Source: Sulfuritalea hydrogenivorans sk43H (GTDB lineage Bacteria; Pseudomonadota; Gammaproteobacteria; Burkholderiales; Rhodocyclaceae). Taken from it: a DNA stretch of 64,000 bases. The notes under the pieces are model-generated. The model did no database searches, was not told the origin of the DNA, and saw only the letters and a program-made list of their open reading frames with translations. Every line of letters begins with the position of its first letter. The first letter of the stretch is position 1. Positions 1-8,583 of the stretch are shown in pieces. Where the stretch lies: positions 3,534,001-3,598,000 of the forward strand of contig NZ_AP012547.1 in the NCBI RefSeq assembly GCF_000828635.1, given 5' to 3'. Both the position numbers and the translations under genes were made by a program.

Positions 1-585
1 ACGGAGCTCCGGGAAGGCCAGCCCGGCGGGAACGGAAAGCGCGCTCAATTTGAGCTCGCTCGCATGGTCCCAAAGGTAGAGCGTGGCGTGCTCGCGGTGA
101 CGTGGCTCGATCGCATCGGCGGCGATTTCTTCGAGCAATGCCGCGGAGAGGATCTCGGCGCCGAAGCCGTCGGCATAAGCGCTGCCGAGCCGATCCTGAT
201 GGTTGCAGGCGTAGTCGCACGGGTGATCCGCAAAATGCTGGACCAGGCGATCGACCTCGACCGGATCGATGAAGGGATTGTCGGCGCAGATGCGCACGAT
301 GTTGTCGGCGCCCGCCATCCTCGCGGCGCCGACGAAGCGACCGAGCACGTCGGCTTCGCTGCCGCGAAACACCTCAACGCCGAGGCTGGCTGCAAGTTCA
401 ACCAGCGCATCGTCGCCGGCGCCATCGGATGTGGCCAGCACGACCTGCGCCAGCGTGGTGGCGCGGAGCAGGCGGCGCACAACCCATTCGAGCAGGGGGA
501 TGCCCCCCAGCCGGGCCAGCATCTTGCCCGGGAAGCGGCTCGACCCCATGCGGGCCTGGATGATGGCTACATTGCGTGGATTCAT
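1..585 (-). CDS. SpsF-type cytidylyltransferase, 3' end beyond window
   Basis: Probable CMP-sugar-type nucleotidyltransferase of the SpsF family (COG1861 type), expected to activate the ulosonic acid made by the upstream NeuB-like enzyme. The N-terminus carries the nucleotide-binding signature IIQARMGSSRFPGK (residues 8-21), and an acidic metal-site motif ADNP lies at residues 101-104. The window holds 195 codons; the family is usually about 240-250 residues, so roughly 50 are missing. The ATG overlaps the neuB-like stop as ATGA, which suggests translational coupling. The nucleotide and sugar are inferred from family and context only. Confidence 0.75.
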   Translation of the reverse strand, partial: MNPRNVAIIQARMGSSRFPGKMLARLGGIPLLEWVVRRLLRATTLAQVVLATSDGAGDDALVELAASLGVEVFRGSEADVLGRFVGAARMAGADNIVRICADNPFIDPVEVDRLVQHFADHPCDYACNHQDRLGSAYADGFGAEILSAALLEEIAADAIEPRHREHATLYLWDHASELKLSALSVPAGLAFPELR

Positions 586-1655
586 TCGCTCGCGGGTGCA
601 AGGTCTTGCCATTGCAGGACATGGTCGGCTTGGAGGGCGGCGGCTGCACAACGATTCAGCACCTCGTCCCAATGCATGGGACTGACGCCGGTACCCGGCC
701 GCTTGTAGGTGAGGTCCGCCGCCGTGAGTCGCTGCCCGGCGGTCACGTCGCGGGCGAGGACGATGCTGCGGCGGGCATTCTTGCGCGAGATGGCCTCGGT
801 GGCGATCGGCGCCTTGTGGTCGGTCGGCCCCAGCAATACATGCACGGTTTCGGCCAGCGCGACGAAGCGGGCGAGGTCGTGTTGATCCATGGCGTGGTAG
901 TGGTCGTTGCCCGGCAGCGCCTTGTCGTGCGTGAAATGCTTTTCGATGATGACGGCACCGAGCAGATGAGCGGCGACCAGCGAGGTCATGGCGTCATCCG
1001 GCAGGGTATGGTCGGAGTAGCCGATGATGTTGCGCGGGTAGGCCCGCTTCAGGCCTTCGATCATGCGCAGGTGGGCATTGGCATTGTCGGTCGGATAATT
1101 GAGGATGCAATGCAGCAGGGCAATGTCTGCGCATCCGGCTTGGGTCAGTGCTTCGACGGCGACATCGACTTCGCCCAGCGTCGATGCGCCGGTCGACAAC
1201 ACCACCGGTTTGCCCTTGGCGGCGACCTTGCGCAGGAAGGGAATGTTGGTCAGGTCGGCGGAGGCGATCTTGAAAAAAGGAACCAGCGGGTCGAGGAATT
1301 CGATCGCCTCGTCGTCGAAAGGTGTCGAGAGAAAGTCGATGCCGGTCTGCCGGCAATGTTCGGCGAGGGCCCGGTACTCATCCGGCCCGAAGTTGTCGTA
1401 CTTCTGGAACAGCGCGTACTGGCTACGAGTGGGTTCTTTCGTGGTGTCCCAATATGACGGCGAGTGCTTCGATGCCAGCGTGCCGGCCTTGTAGCTCTGG
1501 AACTTGGCCGCATCGGCACCGCCCTGCCTGGCCAAGTCGATCAGCCGCTTTGCTTGATCCATCGACCCCTCGTGATTGACACCGATTTCCGCGATCACGT
1601 ACGGTTTGCTGAGGGAATCGACGACCCGGCTACCCAGTCTGATGGAGTTAAGCAT
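582..1655 (-). CDS. NeuB/SpsE-family ulosonic acid synthase
   Basis: 357 residues, full length for the sialic/legionaminic acid synthase family, which condenses phosphoenolpyruvate with an aminosugar. The NeuB barrel starts with AEIGVNHEG (about residues 22-30) and includes AAKFQ and the barrel-end motif IIEKHFT. A C-terminal SAF (antifreeze-like) domain is marked by SIVLARDVTAGQRL. The motif usually written KI(A/G)S plus Gly/Phe-Glu is KIASADLTNIPF here, so the substrate may differ from classical Neu5Ac or pseudaminate synthases. It lies 23 bp after a GT2 gene and overlaps the SpsF-type gene by 4 bp. The exact substrate is unknown. Confidence 0.85.
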   Translation of the reverse strand: MLNSIRLGSRVVDSLSKPYVIAEIGVNHEGSMDQAKRLIDLARQGGADAAKFQSYKAGTLASKHSPSYWDTTKEPTRSQYALFQKYDNFGPDEYRALAEHCRQTGIDFLSTPFDDEAIEFLDPLVPFFKIASADLTNIPFLRKVAAKGKPVVLSTGASTLGEVDVAVEALTQAGCADIALLHCILNYPTDNANAHLRMIEGLKRAYPRNIIGYSDHTLPDDAMTSLVAAHLLGAVIIEKHFTHDKALPGNDHYHAMDQHDLARFVALAETVHVLLGPTDHKAPIATEAISRKNARRSIVLARDVTAGQRLTAADLTYKRPGTGVSPMHWDEVLNRCAAAALQADHVLQWQDLAPASE

Positions 1656-1678
1656 TCGTTTGACCTCTCGAGGTATTG

Positions 1679-2350
1679 CTATAGCGCACTGTCCGTGCTG
1701 TGTTTGCGGACCAGGTTCTGGCGATGGTGTTCCATTGCCTCGGCATCGTTGGTGATGTTGGTTTCGTGCCGGCGATAGCGATACAGGGGGAGCTCAAGCC
1801 GGCTGATGCTGTACTTTTTTTCGAAGCGGATCCGAAGATCCTGGTCCTCGTGGCAACGGAAACTTTCGTCGTACATCCCTATGTCGAGCAGCTGCTGCTT
1901 GCGAAACATGATGCCGCAGGCGATAGGATGATCCATGCAATTGGCACGTTCCAAAATTTCCTCCGCGTCATTTACGAGGAAATAGTCGCAGGCAACAGCA
2001 TCCGCGTAACGGTTCTGGTCGAGATAGAAGTGCAGGAAGTTCAGGAAATTGTGGTTGACGTAATCGTCGGAATCAACGCGGACGATGTATTCCGACCGGG
2101 CCGCCATTATTCCGCGGTTTATGGAGGCGGGAAGCCCGAGATTGGTTTCATTGGTGATGGGACGAATGGCGTCGTGGAACAACTCTAGCGCGTAGGGCGT
2201 GCGGTCGGTGCTACCGTCATTGACCACGATGATTTCGTAGGTCTCGTGCGGTATGGTTTGATGCAGCAGGGAACGCAGGCAGCGGCCAATGAACTTCTCC
2301 TGGTTGTAGGCGGCCACGATCACCGAAACGAGGGGCCCTTTCCGGCTCAC
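1679..2350 (-). CDS. Family 2 glycosyltransferase (GT-A fold)
   Basis: A 223-residue GT2 enzyme that probably adds one sugar to the surface glycan. It opens with [17 protein letters not shown], then VVNDGSTD and the metal-binding VDSDD, and closes with a [12 protein letters not shown] segment typical of the acceptor half. The start is taken as the GTG whose GTGA overlaps the kdnA stop; the open frame continues upstream, but only inside kdnA in another frame. No membrane segment is evident. Donor and acceptor cannot be read from sequence. Confidence 0.85.
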   Translation of the reverse strand: MSRKGPLVSVIVAAYNQEKFIGRCLRSLLHQTIPHETYEIIVVNDGSTDRTPYALELFHDAIRPITNETNLGLPASINRGIMAARSEYIVRVDSDDYVNHNFLNFLHFYLDQNRYADAVACDYFLVNDAEEILERANCMDHPIACGIMFRKQQLLDIGMYDESFRCHEDQDLRIRFEKKYSISRLELPLYRYRRHETNITNDAEAMEHHRQNLVRKHSTDSAL

Positions 2351-3510
2351 GATTTCATCGCCTTTTCGATAGCGCGGCGGGCACGGCTCGGAACGTCTTC
2401 GGCCAGCTTGACGCCGACCGGGAGGGATACCGCGCGGGACAGGATGGCGTTCGACCGCGGAAAGGCAGTGTCCAGGTTTCCGCCGTGCGCCGCGACCAGT
2501 TCCGGCATGTGCTTCCAGGTGCCGGCGAAATGCCATGTATAGGCTTCGGGCAGTATCTTGGTGGCGAGCCCGGCGGCCAGGAGCCCCTCGCGGCACCGCA
2601 GGGCGGCTGGATTGTCCGGGACGAGAAATACCAGGGCATCGGCAGTGTCGTAGGCACCCTGTGGCACCGCCCTGGGCTGGATCCCCGGCAGATCGGAGAT
2701 CGCCTGCCATAGGCTGTCGCGGTTTCTGCGCTGAGCCTCGACGACCCCGGACAGCTTCTTTAGCTGTGCTATGCCCACGGCGCCCTGCAATTCCATCATC
2801 CTGTAATTGAAGCCGCTGCTCGCGCGGGTGTCTTCCCAGCGTGGCACGGCGGGATTGTTTTCATGCCCATGGTCGTGCCAGGCGGCGGCCTTTTTCCAGA
2901 CATCTTCGTCGCCAAATACCACCATGCCGCCTTCTCCGGTCGTCATGGTCTTGGCGAAGTCGAAGCTGAAAGTGCCGACATCACCCCAGGTGCCCAGCGG
3001 TTTGCCTTGCAGGTTGCCGCCGCATCCCCAGGCGGTGTCTTCGATCAGCACCAGATTCTTCCGGCGGCAAATTTCGGCGATTTCCGGCAGGCGCGCCGGC
3101 GTCCCGAGCATATGCACGACGATGACGGCTTTGGTGCGCGGCGTTATTTTGCGCAGCAGATCGTCGGGGTCCATGTTGAGCGTGGTGTCGATCTCGGCGC
3201 ATACCGGGGTGGCGCGCGATTCGATGATGGCCTCGGCGGTTGCAACGAAGGTGAAACTCTGGGTGATGACTTCATCGCCGGGACCGATGCCCAGCGCCGC
3301 CAGCGCCACCCGCAGCGCAGCGGTGCCCGAGGTCACCGCGAGGGCATGCTTGATGCCCATTTTCGCGGCGAACTCCTGCTCGAACTGGCGAACCTTGTAG
3401 CAGTCGTTGCGCAAGGCGTCGAAGCCGTGCCGGAACAGGACGCCGCCATGGGCGAACACGTCCTGGATTTCCGCCAGTTCCTCGCTGCCGATCAATTCAT
3501 AGCCGGGCAT
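2347..3510 (-). CDS. kdnA: KdnA-like ulosonate 8-aminotransferase (DegT family)
   Basis: 387-residue DegT/DnrJ/EryC1 aminotransferase. The PLP lysine is K187 in [15 protein letters not shown], and the cofactor-ring aspartate is D158 in IEDTAWG. The N-terminus (MPGYELIG, then [14 protein letters not shown]) resembles Shewanella KdnA, which aminates C8 of the oxidised Kdo intermediate to give 8-amino-3,8-dideoxy-octulosonate. The kdnB homologue lies 15 bp upstream, the same pairing as in Shewanella. A role as another sugar aminotransferase cannot be excluded, but the pairing favours KdnA. Confidence 0.8.
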   Translation of the reverse strand: MPGYELIGSEELAEIQDVFAHGGVLFRHGFDALRNDCYKVRQFEQEFAAKMGIKHALAVTSGTAALRVALAALGIGPGDEVITQSFTFVATAEAIIESRATPVCAEIDTTLNMDPDDLLRKITPRTKAVIVVHMLGTPARLPEIAEICRRKNLVLIEDTAWGCGGNLQGKPLGTWGDVGTFSFDFAKTMTTGEGGMVVFGDEDVWKKAAAWHDHGHENNPAVPRWEDTRASSGFNYRMMELQGAVGIAQLKKLSGVVEAQRRNRDSLWQAISDLPGIQPRAVPQGAYDTADALVFLVPDNPAALRCREGLLAAGLATKILPEAYTWHFAGTWKHMPELVAAHGGNLDTAFPRSNAILSRAVSLPVGVKLAEDVPSRARRAIEKAMKS

Positions 3511-3525
3511 CTTTGTTCCTTCCGT

Positions 3526-4647
3526 TTACATCTTCCTGAACAGGTCGGTGACCTTTTCCAGCGTGAGGATAGCCTTGTAGTTTTCGCCCAGGGCATTGGT
3601 CAGCGGCTTCTGGTGCATGGTCGATGCGTCGTACAGTGCTTTGTAGGTGGCGTCGTCGAGATTCCTGCAGATGCCTTCGGGAACGCTGACCCGCTGACGC
3701 TCGGCCATTTGCCAGAATTCATCGTAGGCGGCCGGATAGTAGTCGGCCATGGCGCGCATGACGATGCAGTTGCCGACGCAGTGATGCACGCCGAGCACGA
3801 CGCTCAGGCCGGCCGAGAGCGGATGAACGAGTCCGACATAGCTGGTGGCGATGGCGCAGCCGCCGAGGTAGGAGGCGACCATCAGCCGTTCGCGATTCGC
3901 CGGCGTCTGCATGTCGTCTTCGAGGAATACCTGGCGGCAGAGGTTGATGGTTTCCCGCGAGTAGGCGTCGCCGATGGCGTTGCGGTAGGAGCCCGCCAGC
4001 GCCTCGATGCAATGGATGTAGGCGTCCATGCCGGTGTAGAAATACTGGTCGCGCGGCACGGTCGCCGTCAGCTCGGGGTCCATGATCACATGGTCGAATA
4101 CGGTGAAGTCGCTGTTCATGCCCAGCTTCAGGCCGCTGGCGGGATTGGTCATCACGCAGGTGCGGGTCGCTTCGGCGCCGGTGCCTGAAATCGTCGGGAT
4201 TCCAACCTTGAATATCCCTGGAAGCTTCACGAGGTCCCAGCCCTGGTACTGCGCCGCCTTGCCGCCATTCGTCAGCAGGTTCGAGACCGCCTTGGCGGTG
4301 TCCATCGTGATCCCGCCGCCCATTCCGACGACGGCCACGGGTTTCGTGTATCCCTCCTGGAGAAGGGCCGCGACGAGACTGTCGATTTCGTCGGTCGTGG
4401 GTTCATCTGTGGTGTCGATGAATTTGAGCGCATCCCCGGAACGAAAAGCCAGGCGATCACCCGTTGTCGAGTCAGGCTTGAAGTATCGATCCACCAGAAA
4501 AATCGCGTATGCCGGTTCGCCTTTCTGGCTTGCCTCGGTCCGCAGGCGCGCAAGCAATCCATGAAGCTCCCCCAGCGAAGACGCACCGATGTTGTAGCGA
4601 CCGACGTTTCTGACCAGTTTGACGCCGGAGTCCAGTATGTTTGCCAC
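3526..4647 (-). CDS. kdnB: KdnB-like 3-deoxy-octulosonate 8-oxidase (Fe-ADH family)
   Basis: 373-residue iron-type alcohol dehydrogenase, expected to oxidise the C8 hydroxyl of Kdo with NAD(P) to feed KdnA. NAD site GMGGGITMD lies at about residues 108-116, and GIPTISGTGAEATRT at about 149-163. Probable metal ligands are D208 and H212 (GMDAYIHCIE), H275 (HPLSAG) and H288/H289. It starts with GTG after AAGGA, 8 bases upstream. It is the first gene after the ops element and so heads the antiterminated segment. The frame contains no damage. Confidence 0.8.
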   Translation of the reverse strand: MANILDSGVKLVRNVGRYNIGASSLGELHGLLARLRTEASQKGEPAYAIFLVDRYFKPDSTTGDRLAFRSGDALKFIDTTDEPTTDEIDSLVAALLQEGYTKPVAVVGMGGGITMDTAKAVSNLLTNGGKAAQYQGWDLVKLPGIFKVGIPTISGTGAEATRTCVMTNPASGLKLGMNSDFTVFDHVIMDPELTATVPRDQYFYTGMDAYIHCIEALAGSYRNAIGDAYSRETINLCRQVFLEDDMQTPANRERLMVASYLGGCAIATSYVGLVHPLSAGLSVVLGVHHCVGNCIVMRAMADYYPAAYDEFWQMAERQRVSVPEGICRNLDDATYKALYDASTMHQKPLTNALGENYKAILTLEKVTDLFRKM

Positions 4648-4676
4648 GAATAGTCCTTTTCGGTAATGCTTCCGGG

Positions 4677-4688
4677 CACGCTACCGCC
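4677..4688 (-). promoter_or_regulatory. ops element (RfaH recruitment site)
   Basis: The minus strand reads GGCGGTAGCGTG, identical over 12 bases to the Escherichia coli ops consensus. In that system ops pauses RNA polymerase and loads RfaH from the non-template strand. The site lies in the 182-base leader between the rfaH-like gene and kdnB, 29 bases before the kdnB GTG. No second copy was seen in the window. Function is inferred from the exact match and from the RfaH-like gene next to it. Confidence 0.85.
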
Positions 4689-4694
4689 ATGCCC

Positions 4695-4710
4695 GTGCAC
4701 CGGGGTGCAC
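4695..4710 (-). promoter_or_regulatory. Hairpin just upstream of ops
   Basis: GTGCACCCCGGTGCAC on the minus strand forms 7-base arms around two bases and ends 6 bases before the ops element. A second 14-base palindrome (arms CCGGAA/TTCCGG, 4757-4770) lies further upstream in the same leader. These may stabilise the paused complex or act as a weak terminator that RfaH overcomes. There is no T-run, so a simple intrinsic terminator is unlikely. Confidence 0.5.
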
Positions 4711-4829
4711 AGCAGGTGGTCAGCGATGCCCTGGTCGCCTGATGCAACCGGAGCGCCCGGAATGTTCCGGAACGCTGTTGAAATGCGGTGAAATGCGCTT
4801 GCTGCTCTTTACTGCAATTAATCGATGGA

Positions 4830-5441
4830 TCAGTTGGCAAGCAGCAATTGGTGACGGCTCAGGATCACCCGGGTGTCCGTTCCTAGGAGATGCATCAGCA
4901 CGATCACCCTTTGCTGCGAAACCTTCGAGATCAGGCCTTCCAGTCCGGTCAGCGGCCCGTCGGCGACGCGGATTCGTTCGCCCGGCTGAAACGGGCTGAT
5001 GTCTTCATCAGGGGTCTCGTTCTGGCGGGTTTCGAAATCGCGAATGTTCTTCAATGTTTCCGGCTGGATGGCAGCCGGCTCCTGGCCGAAGCGAACGATG
5101 CCGGCCACGCCGAGGGTCGAGCGTACGGAGGCAATCGAATGGGCGGCCGATCCGGGCTGGAGAAAAATGTAGCGCGGGAACAAGGGCTCCAGCCGGGCCT
5201 GCTGGCGGCCGCGGCAGCGCTTCAAGACCTTGAGTCGCGGCAGATACACGGCAAAGCCCTGGCGTGCAAGATTCTCGCAGGCGGTCTGTTCCTGGCGGAC
5301 TTTGGTATGTACGACATACCAGGGCAGAGCCGGCGAGAAATCGTCGGCAAGCAGCACCCCGGCACCGGGCATAACCGCTTGCATCAGGCCGGAAGGCGGA
5401 TTTTGACGGGGCTCGTGCGCCGCTCCATGCAGCAGGTTCAT
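4830..5441 (-). CDS. rfaH: RfaH-like NusG-paralogue antiterminator
   Basis: 203-residue specialised NusG paralogue. The NGN domain begins at about residue 40 with WYVVHTKVRQEQTACENL and includes EPLFPRYIFLQ, close to the RfaH motif EPLFPNYLF. VRFGQEPAAI follows, and a C-terminal KOW region (GERIRVADGPLTGLEGLI) spans about residues 150-200. Such proteins bind elongating RNA polymerase at ops sites and suppress termination in long polysaccharide operons. The ATG overlaps the preceding MarR gene by 4 bp, and a perfect ops lies downstream. An in-frame internal ATG (MQAVMPG) is a possible alternative start. Confidence 0.85.
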   Translation of the reverse strand: MNLLHGAAHEPRQNPPSGLMQAVMPGAGVLLADDFSPALPWYVVHTKVRQEQTACENLARQGFAVYLPRLKVLKRCRGRQQARLEPLFPRYIFLQPGSAAHSIASVRSTLGVAGIVRFGQEPAAIQPETLKNIRDFETRQNETPDEDISPFQPGERIRVADGPLTGLEGLISKVSQQRVIVLMHLLGTDTRVILSRHQLLLAN

Positions 5442-5770
5442 GCCGTGGCATCCCTTTCCGCATCGCGCCGCAGTTCTTCGATCTCGCTGCGGATGGCCTC
5501 GTACTCGGCAACCTTGTACTTGAGAAAGCTGATGGTGAGCCGGGCTTTTGCTTCAATGCCGCTGGGCGTCAGCAGGTAGCTGTAGGCAAGCTTGTTGTCG
5601 TTGCGGCGGAAGTTGTCCATCTTGACCAGGCCCTTCTGCACCAGCGCCCGCAGGCAATAGTTGGCCTTGCCCAGGCTGACGCCCATCGCCTGGGCCATTT
5701 CCCGCTGCTGGATGGCGGGATTGGCCTCGATGAGCTTGAGGAGCTTGTAGTGATGCGACTCGGGAAACAA
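5438..5770 (-). CDS. MarR-family EPS-associated transcriptional regulator
   Basis: 110 residues. An N-terminal winged helix (QREMAQAMGVSLGKANYCLRALVQKGLVK, with the recognition helix around residues 30-45) is followed by a basic wing (NFRRNDNKLAYSYLLTPSG) and a C-terminal helix rich in E and R. This matches the short MarR-like regulators found in exopolysaccharide loci of EPS-producing Proteobacteria. It is co-transcribed with the rfaH-like gene (ATGA overlap). No ligand-binding site is evident. Whether it represses or activates cannot be told from sequence. Confidence 0.75.
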   Translation of the reverse strand: MFPESHHYKLLKLIEANPAIQQREMAQAMGVSLGKANYCLRALVQKGLVKMDNFRRNDNKLAYSYLLTPSGIEAKARLTISFLKYKVAEYEAIRSEIEELRRDAERDATA

Positions 5771-5829
5771 GGCGATCAGACCACCGGTTCATGACGTGAA
5801 CGGGAGTCTACAGGGCCGGCGAAGTATGG

Positions 5830-6714
5830 TCAATGCATTGCTGTCAGATAGGCCAGATCGAACTTGCCGGGCGCATAGCCGAAATCCCGCGACGCTTCGC
5901 CGTGCTCGAACACCAGGTCGGCCTCCATGCGCAGCGCCATGTCGGGCGTCAGGTGCGCAAACCGGGGATGAAGACGTGCGAGCAGCACGGCCAGCCGGAA
6001 CGCGGTGAAGGGGATGCGAATAAAGATGGGGCGGCGACCCAGCGTCTCGAAAATGCGCCGCACCATGTCGACATAGGCGAGGGTTTCTCCGCCGCTCAGG
6101 TTGTACGCCTTGTTGTGGGTTTCGGCTCTGTCCAGACTTTGCACGCAGGCGACGGCCAGGTCGCGCGCATTCACCGGCTGCCGCAAACCGCCACCGGCGC
6201 CGAACAGGGGGAAAAAACCGAAGCGGCGAATCAGGCGCGCGATATCGGCCACATTGCGGTCGCCGCCATGGCCGCCATAGATCAGTGTCGGCCGGAAAAT
6301 CGTCCATGCGATGCCGAGTCGCTCGCATTCGGCAGCCACCTGGTCTTCTGCGGCGATGAGCTTGCCGACGACATCCAGTTCGTAGGAGCTGGCGGATGCC
6401 CGCTTGGTGAAACGACTGGTCGAGCTGAATGCAATGAGGCGCCGTACGCCGCAAGCGCTGAATTTCTCAAGCCAGTCCGGAAGCAGCCAAAGGGCGGCGG
6501 TGTGAATCAGTGCATCGGCCGCGATACCACCCAGGCCAGCGGCCGTATCGGCCAGATCGAGGTAGCGCCAGGAATCACCGGCTCCACCCGAAACAGGCTT
6601 TCGTCCCAGGGCGAGGGTTGACAGGCCTTTCTCGCGCAGCATGGGCAACAGCAGGGACCCGATCGTGCTCGTCGCTCCAGTGACACAGATTCTGTCGCTC
6701 GGCTTTGCTGCCAT
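5830..6714 (-). CDS. NAD(P)-dependent sugar epimerase/dehydratase-like SDR
   Basis: 294-residue extended SDR. The nucleotide-binding motif is VTGATSTIGSLLLP (about residues 11-24), and the substrate-site segment is IFRPTLIYGGHGG. The usual YxxxK is seen as SSYELDVVGK, where Tyr to Lys spacing is altered, so catalytic epimerase activity is not certain; some relatives only bind nucleotide. It lies 3 bp after the GT2-epimerase fusion and 59 bp before the MarR gene in the same direction. A role in nucleotide-sugar or glycan modification is inferred from context. Confidence 0.65.
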   Translation of the reverse strand: MAAKPSDRICVTGATSTIGSLLLPMLREKGLSTLALGRKPVSGGAGDSWRYLDLADTAAGLGGIAADALIHTAALWLLPDWLEKFSACGVRRLIAFSSTSRFTKRASASSYELDVVGKLIAAEDQVAAECERLGIAWTIFRPTLIYGGHGGDRNVADIARLIRRFGFFPLFGAGGGLRQPVNARDLAVACVQSLDRAETHNKAYNLSGGETLAYVDMVRRIFETLGRRPIFIRIPFTAFRLAVLLARLHPRFAHLTPDMALRMEADLVFEHGEASRDFGYAPGKFDLAYLTAMH

Positions 6715-6717
6715 TTC

Positions 6718-8583
6718 CTAGCCGTCCTGAAACTGTTGCGCGGTTTTCCTCAGAGCGTCGTCGATCGACACCGGGGGTTCCCAACCAAGCATGCATCGAG
6801 TCTTGGAAATGTCGACCTGCAGCGTATCGCAAAGGCGCTGCGTGATCGCTTCCCTGCCAAAGACACGGCCAGCGGCTTCAATCACGAACTTCGGCACCGG
6901 CAGCAATCGCGCGCGCCGGTTGAAGGCCGTCGCCGTCCTTTGCAGCAAGGCTTTGACCGTCAGGTCTTCGCCATCGCTGACGAGAAATATCTGATTCGCC
7001 GCCGCCGGATGATGCAGGCAGGTGGCGATGCAGTCGACCAGGTTATCCAGCGAAACCAGGCTGCGCCGGTTGTCGAGTGACCCGAGGGGAAGCGGTACGC
7101 CCTTGCGTAACCAGCGCATCATCGCCTGGAAGTTGGCCTTGACGCCGGGGCCGTAAACCAGAACCGGCCGAAGGATCACAACCTCCATTCCGGTTTGCCC
7201 CGCAAGTTGCATCAAGGCTTGCTCGGCCTCGAGCTTCGAAATTCCGTAAGGGTCCTGCGGCCGCGGTTCATCGTCCGTCGTGAACGGCTGGCCGACGGGA
7301 GTGTTCTCTCCATTGACCTTGATCGAACTCATGAAAACAAAGCGCCGGACGCCCAGCGCAGCCGCCTGCCGCGCCAGGTTCAGGGTCAGAGCCACGTTGA
7401 TGCGCCGGTATTCCGCCAGCGGATCGGCCGCGGTTTCCTGCATGAGATGTACACGGGCCGCCAGATGGACGACGGAATCGACCCCCGAAAGGGCGGCAGT
7501 CCAATCCGTGCGTTCGTCTATTTCCCCCATCGCTGCATGTTGCACGTCAGCCGACTGACCGCCATCGCAGTTTCTGCGGACGGCACCACGCACGCGATAG
7601 CCCCGGGATGGCAAATCGGCGCAAACCGCCTTCCCGATGAAGCCGTTGGCACCCGTGACGAGTATTCGCCGACCTGAACCCGTTGCCGGGTCAGGTCCTG
7701 GATTCCCTCTCGCCCCCCACGGGGCCGCTGTCGGTTCCTCCGCGCATTCGCTGCGCAGAACCCCACCCCACTTGCGCCAATACAGCAAGCCCGACCTTGC
7801 GGTGAGAAGCATGGCCTGGAACGAGCGATGAGTATCGCGCGCCCATCTGTGGGTTACGCGGACGCTCGGAACATAGAACACGCGGGCGACCTTGAGTATT
7901 CGCCGGCCGATATCCGCATCCTCGTAGTGCAGGAAGAAATCCGGATCGAAACCGCCGATAGCCTGCAGCGGCGCGGTGCGAAAGAACATGAAACAACCCG
8001 TCGGATACTCCAGCGGATGTATGGGCTTGTCGTAGTCGCAGTCGCGCATCTCGAATTCATCGACGACGGAGTGCAGCAGGGACTGTAGCCATAGCGGGGC
8101 GAAGCTGCGCAAAAACATGATCAGCAGCGTCGGGTTGCGTTTGCACAGATAGTGCCGCTCGCCGTCTTCGCCGACGACTGCCGGGCTCAATAGTCCGACG
8201 TCGGCGTGGTCTTCCATGAAACGCAAGGCTTCGAGCAGCGCATCGGCGTCGACGAACAGATCCGGATTGATCACGGCGTGATAGTCGGAATGGGCGTGGG
8301 CAATCGCCAGGTTGTTTCCGCGCCCGTAACCGACGTTGCCGGGCGACTGCACCAACTGCAGACTCCAGTCCGGCACCCTGGCCCGAAAGCCCTCAAACCA
8401 GTTGGAAATCGCCAGGTACAGGGCAAGGTCGTCCGAATTGTCGATCAGGGTCAGGCTCGGCCGGAGCGCGTAATGCTGTTTGGCGACGAGCACGGCCTGC
8501 TGCAATGCGAGCAAAGTCCGCTCCACCGCCGGCAAGTCGGGCTTGTAGAGAACCACCGATGCACTGAGGACTATAGCCTTCAC
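6718..8583 (-). CDS. Fused GT2 glycosyltransferase and NAD-dependent epimerase
   Basis: 621 residues in one open frame starting at a GTG. Residues 1 to about 285 are a rhamnosyltransferase-like GT2 domain (VVLYKPDL, LIDNSDD, GNVGYGRGNN, INPDLFVD, GGFDPDFFLHYEDADIGRR). Residues about 308-621 are an extended SDR of the UDP-glucose 4-epimerase/WbpV type (ILVTGANGFIGKAV, SSIKVNGE, YGISK, ILRPVLVYGPG). The roughly 24-residue linker is low complexity, and its DNA contains a hairpin at 7672-7696. No in-frame ATG, GTG or TTG lies in the linker, so the epimerase has no start of its own. The acceptor sugar is unknown. Confidence 0.85.
   Translation of the reverse strand: MKAIVLSASVVLYKPDLPAVERTLLALQQAVLVAKQHYALRPSLTLIDNSDDLALYLAISNWFEGFRARVPDWSLQLVQSPGNVGYGRGNNLAIAHAHSDYHAVINPDLFVDADALLEALRFMEDHADVGLLSPAVVGEDGERHYLCKRNPTLLIMFLRSFAPLWLQSLLHSVVDEFEMRDCDYDKPIHPLEYPTGCFMFFRTAPLQAIGGFDPDFFLHYEDADIGRRILKVARVFYVPSVRVTHRWARDTHRSFQAMLLTARSGLLYWRKWGGVLRSECAEEPTAAPWGARGNPGPDPATGSGRRILVTGANGFIGKAVCADLPSRGYRVRGAVRRNCDGGQSADVQHAAMGEIDERTDWTAALSGVDSVVHLAARVHLMQETAADPLAEYRRINVALTLNLARQAAALGVRRFVFMSSIKVNGENTPVGQPFTTDDEPRPQDPYGISKLEAEQALMQLAGQTGMEVVILRPVLVYGPGVKANFQAMMRWLRKGVPLPLGSLDNRRSLVSLDNLVDCIATCLHHPAAANQIFLVSDGEDLTVKALLQRTATAFNRRARLLPVPKFVIEAAGRVFGREAITQRLCDTLQVDISKTRCMLGWEPPVSIDDALRKTAQQFQDG
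7672..7696. repeat. Hairpin inside the GT2-epimerase linker
   Basis: Arms ACCTGAACCCG and CGGGTCAGGT flank a 4-base loop with one bulged base. It sits where two normally separate protein domains are joined, so it may be a relic of an intergenic region now translated. Confidence 0.5.

Noticed and set aside
64-708. Plus-strand frames opposite spsF and neuB-like genes
   Set aside because: The minus strand holds clear SpsF and NeuB motifs; the plus frames show none.
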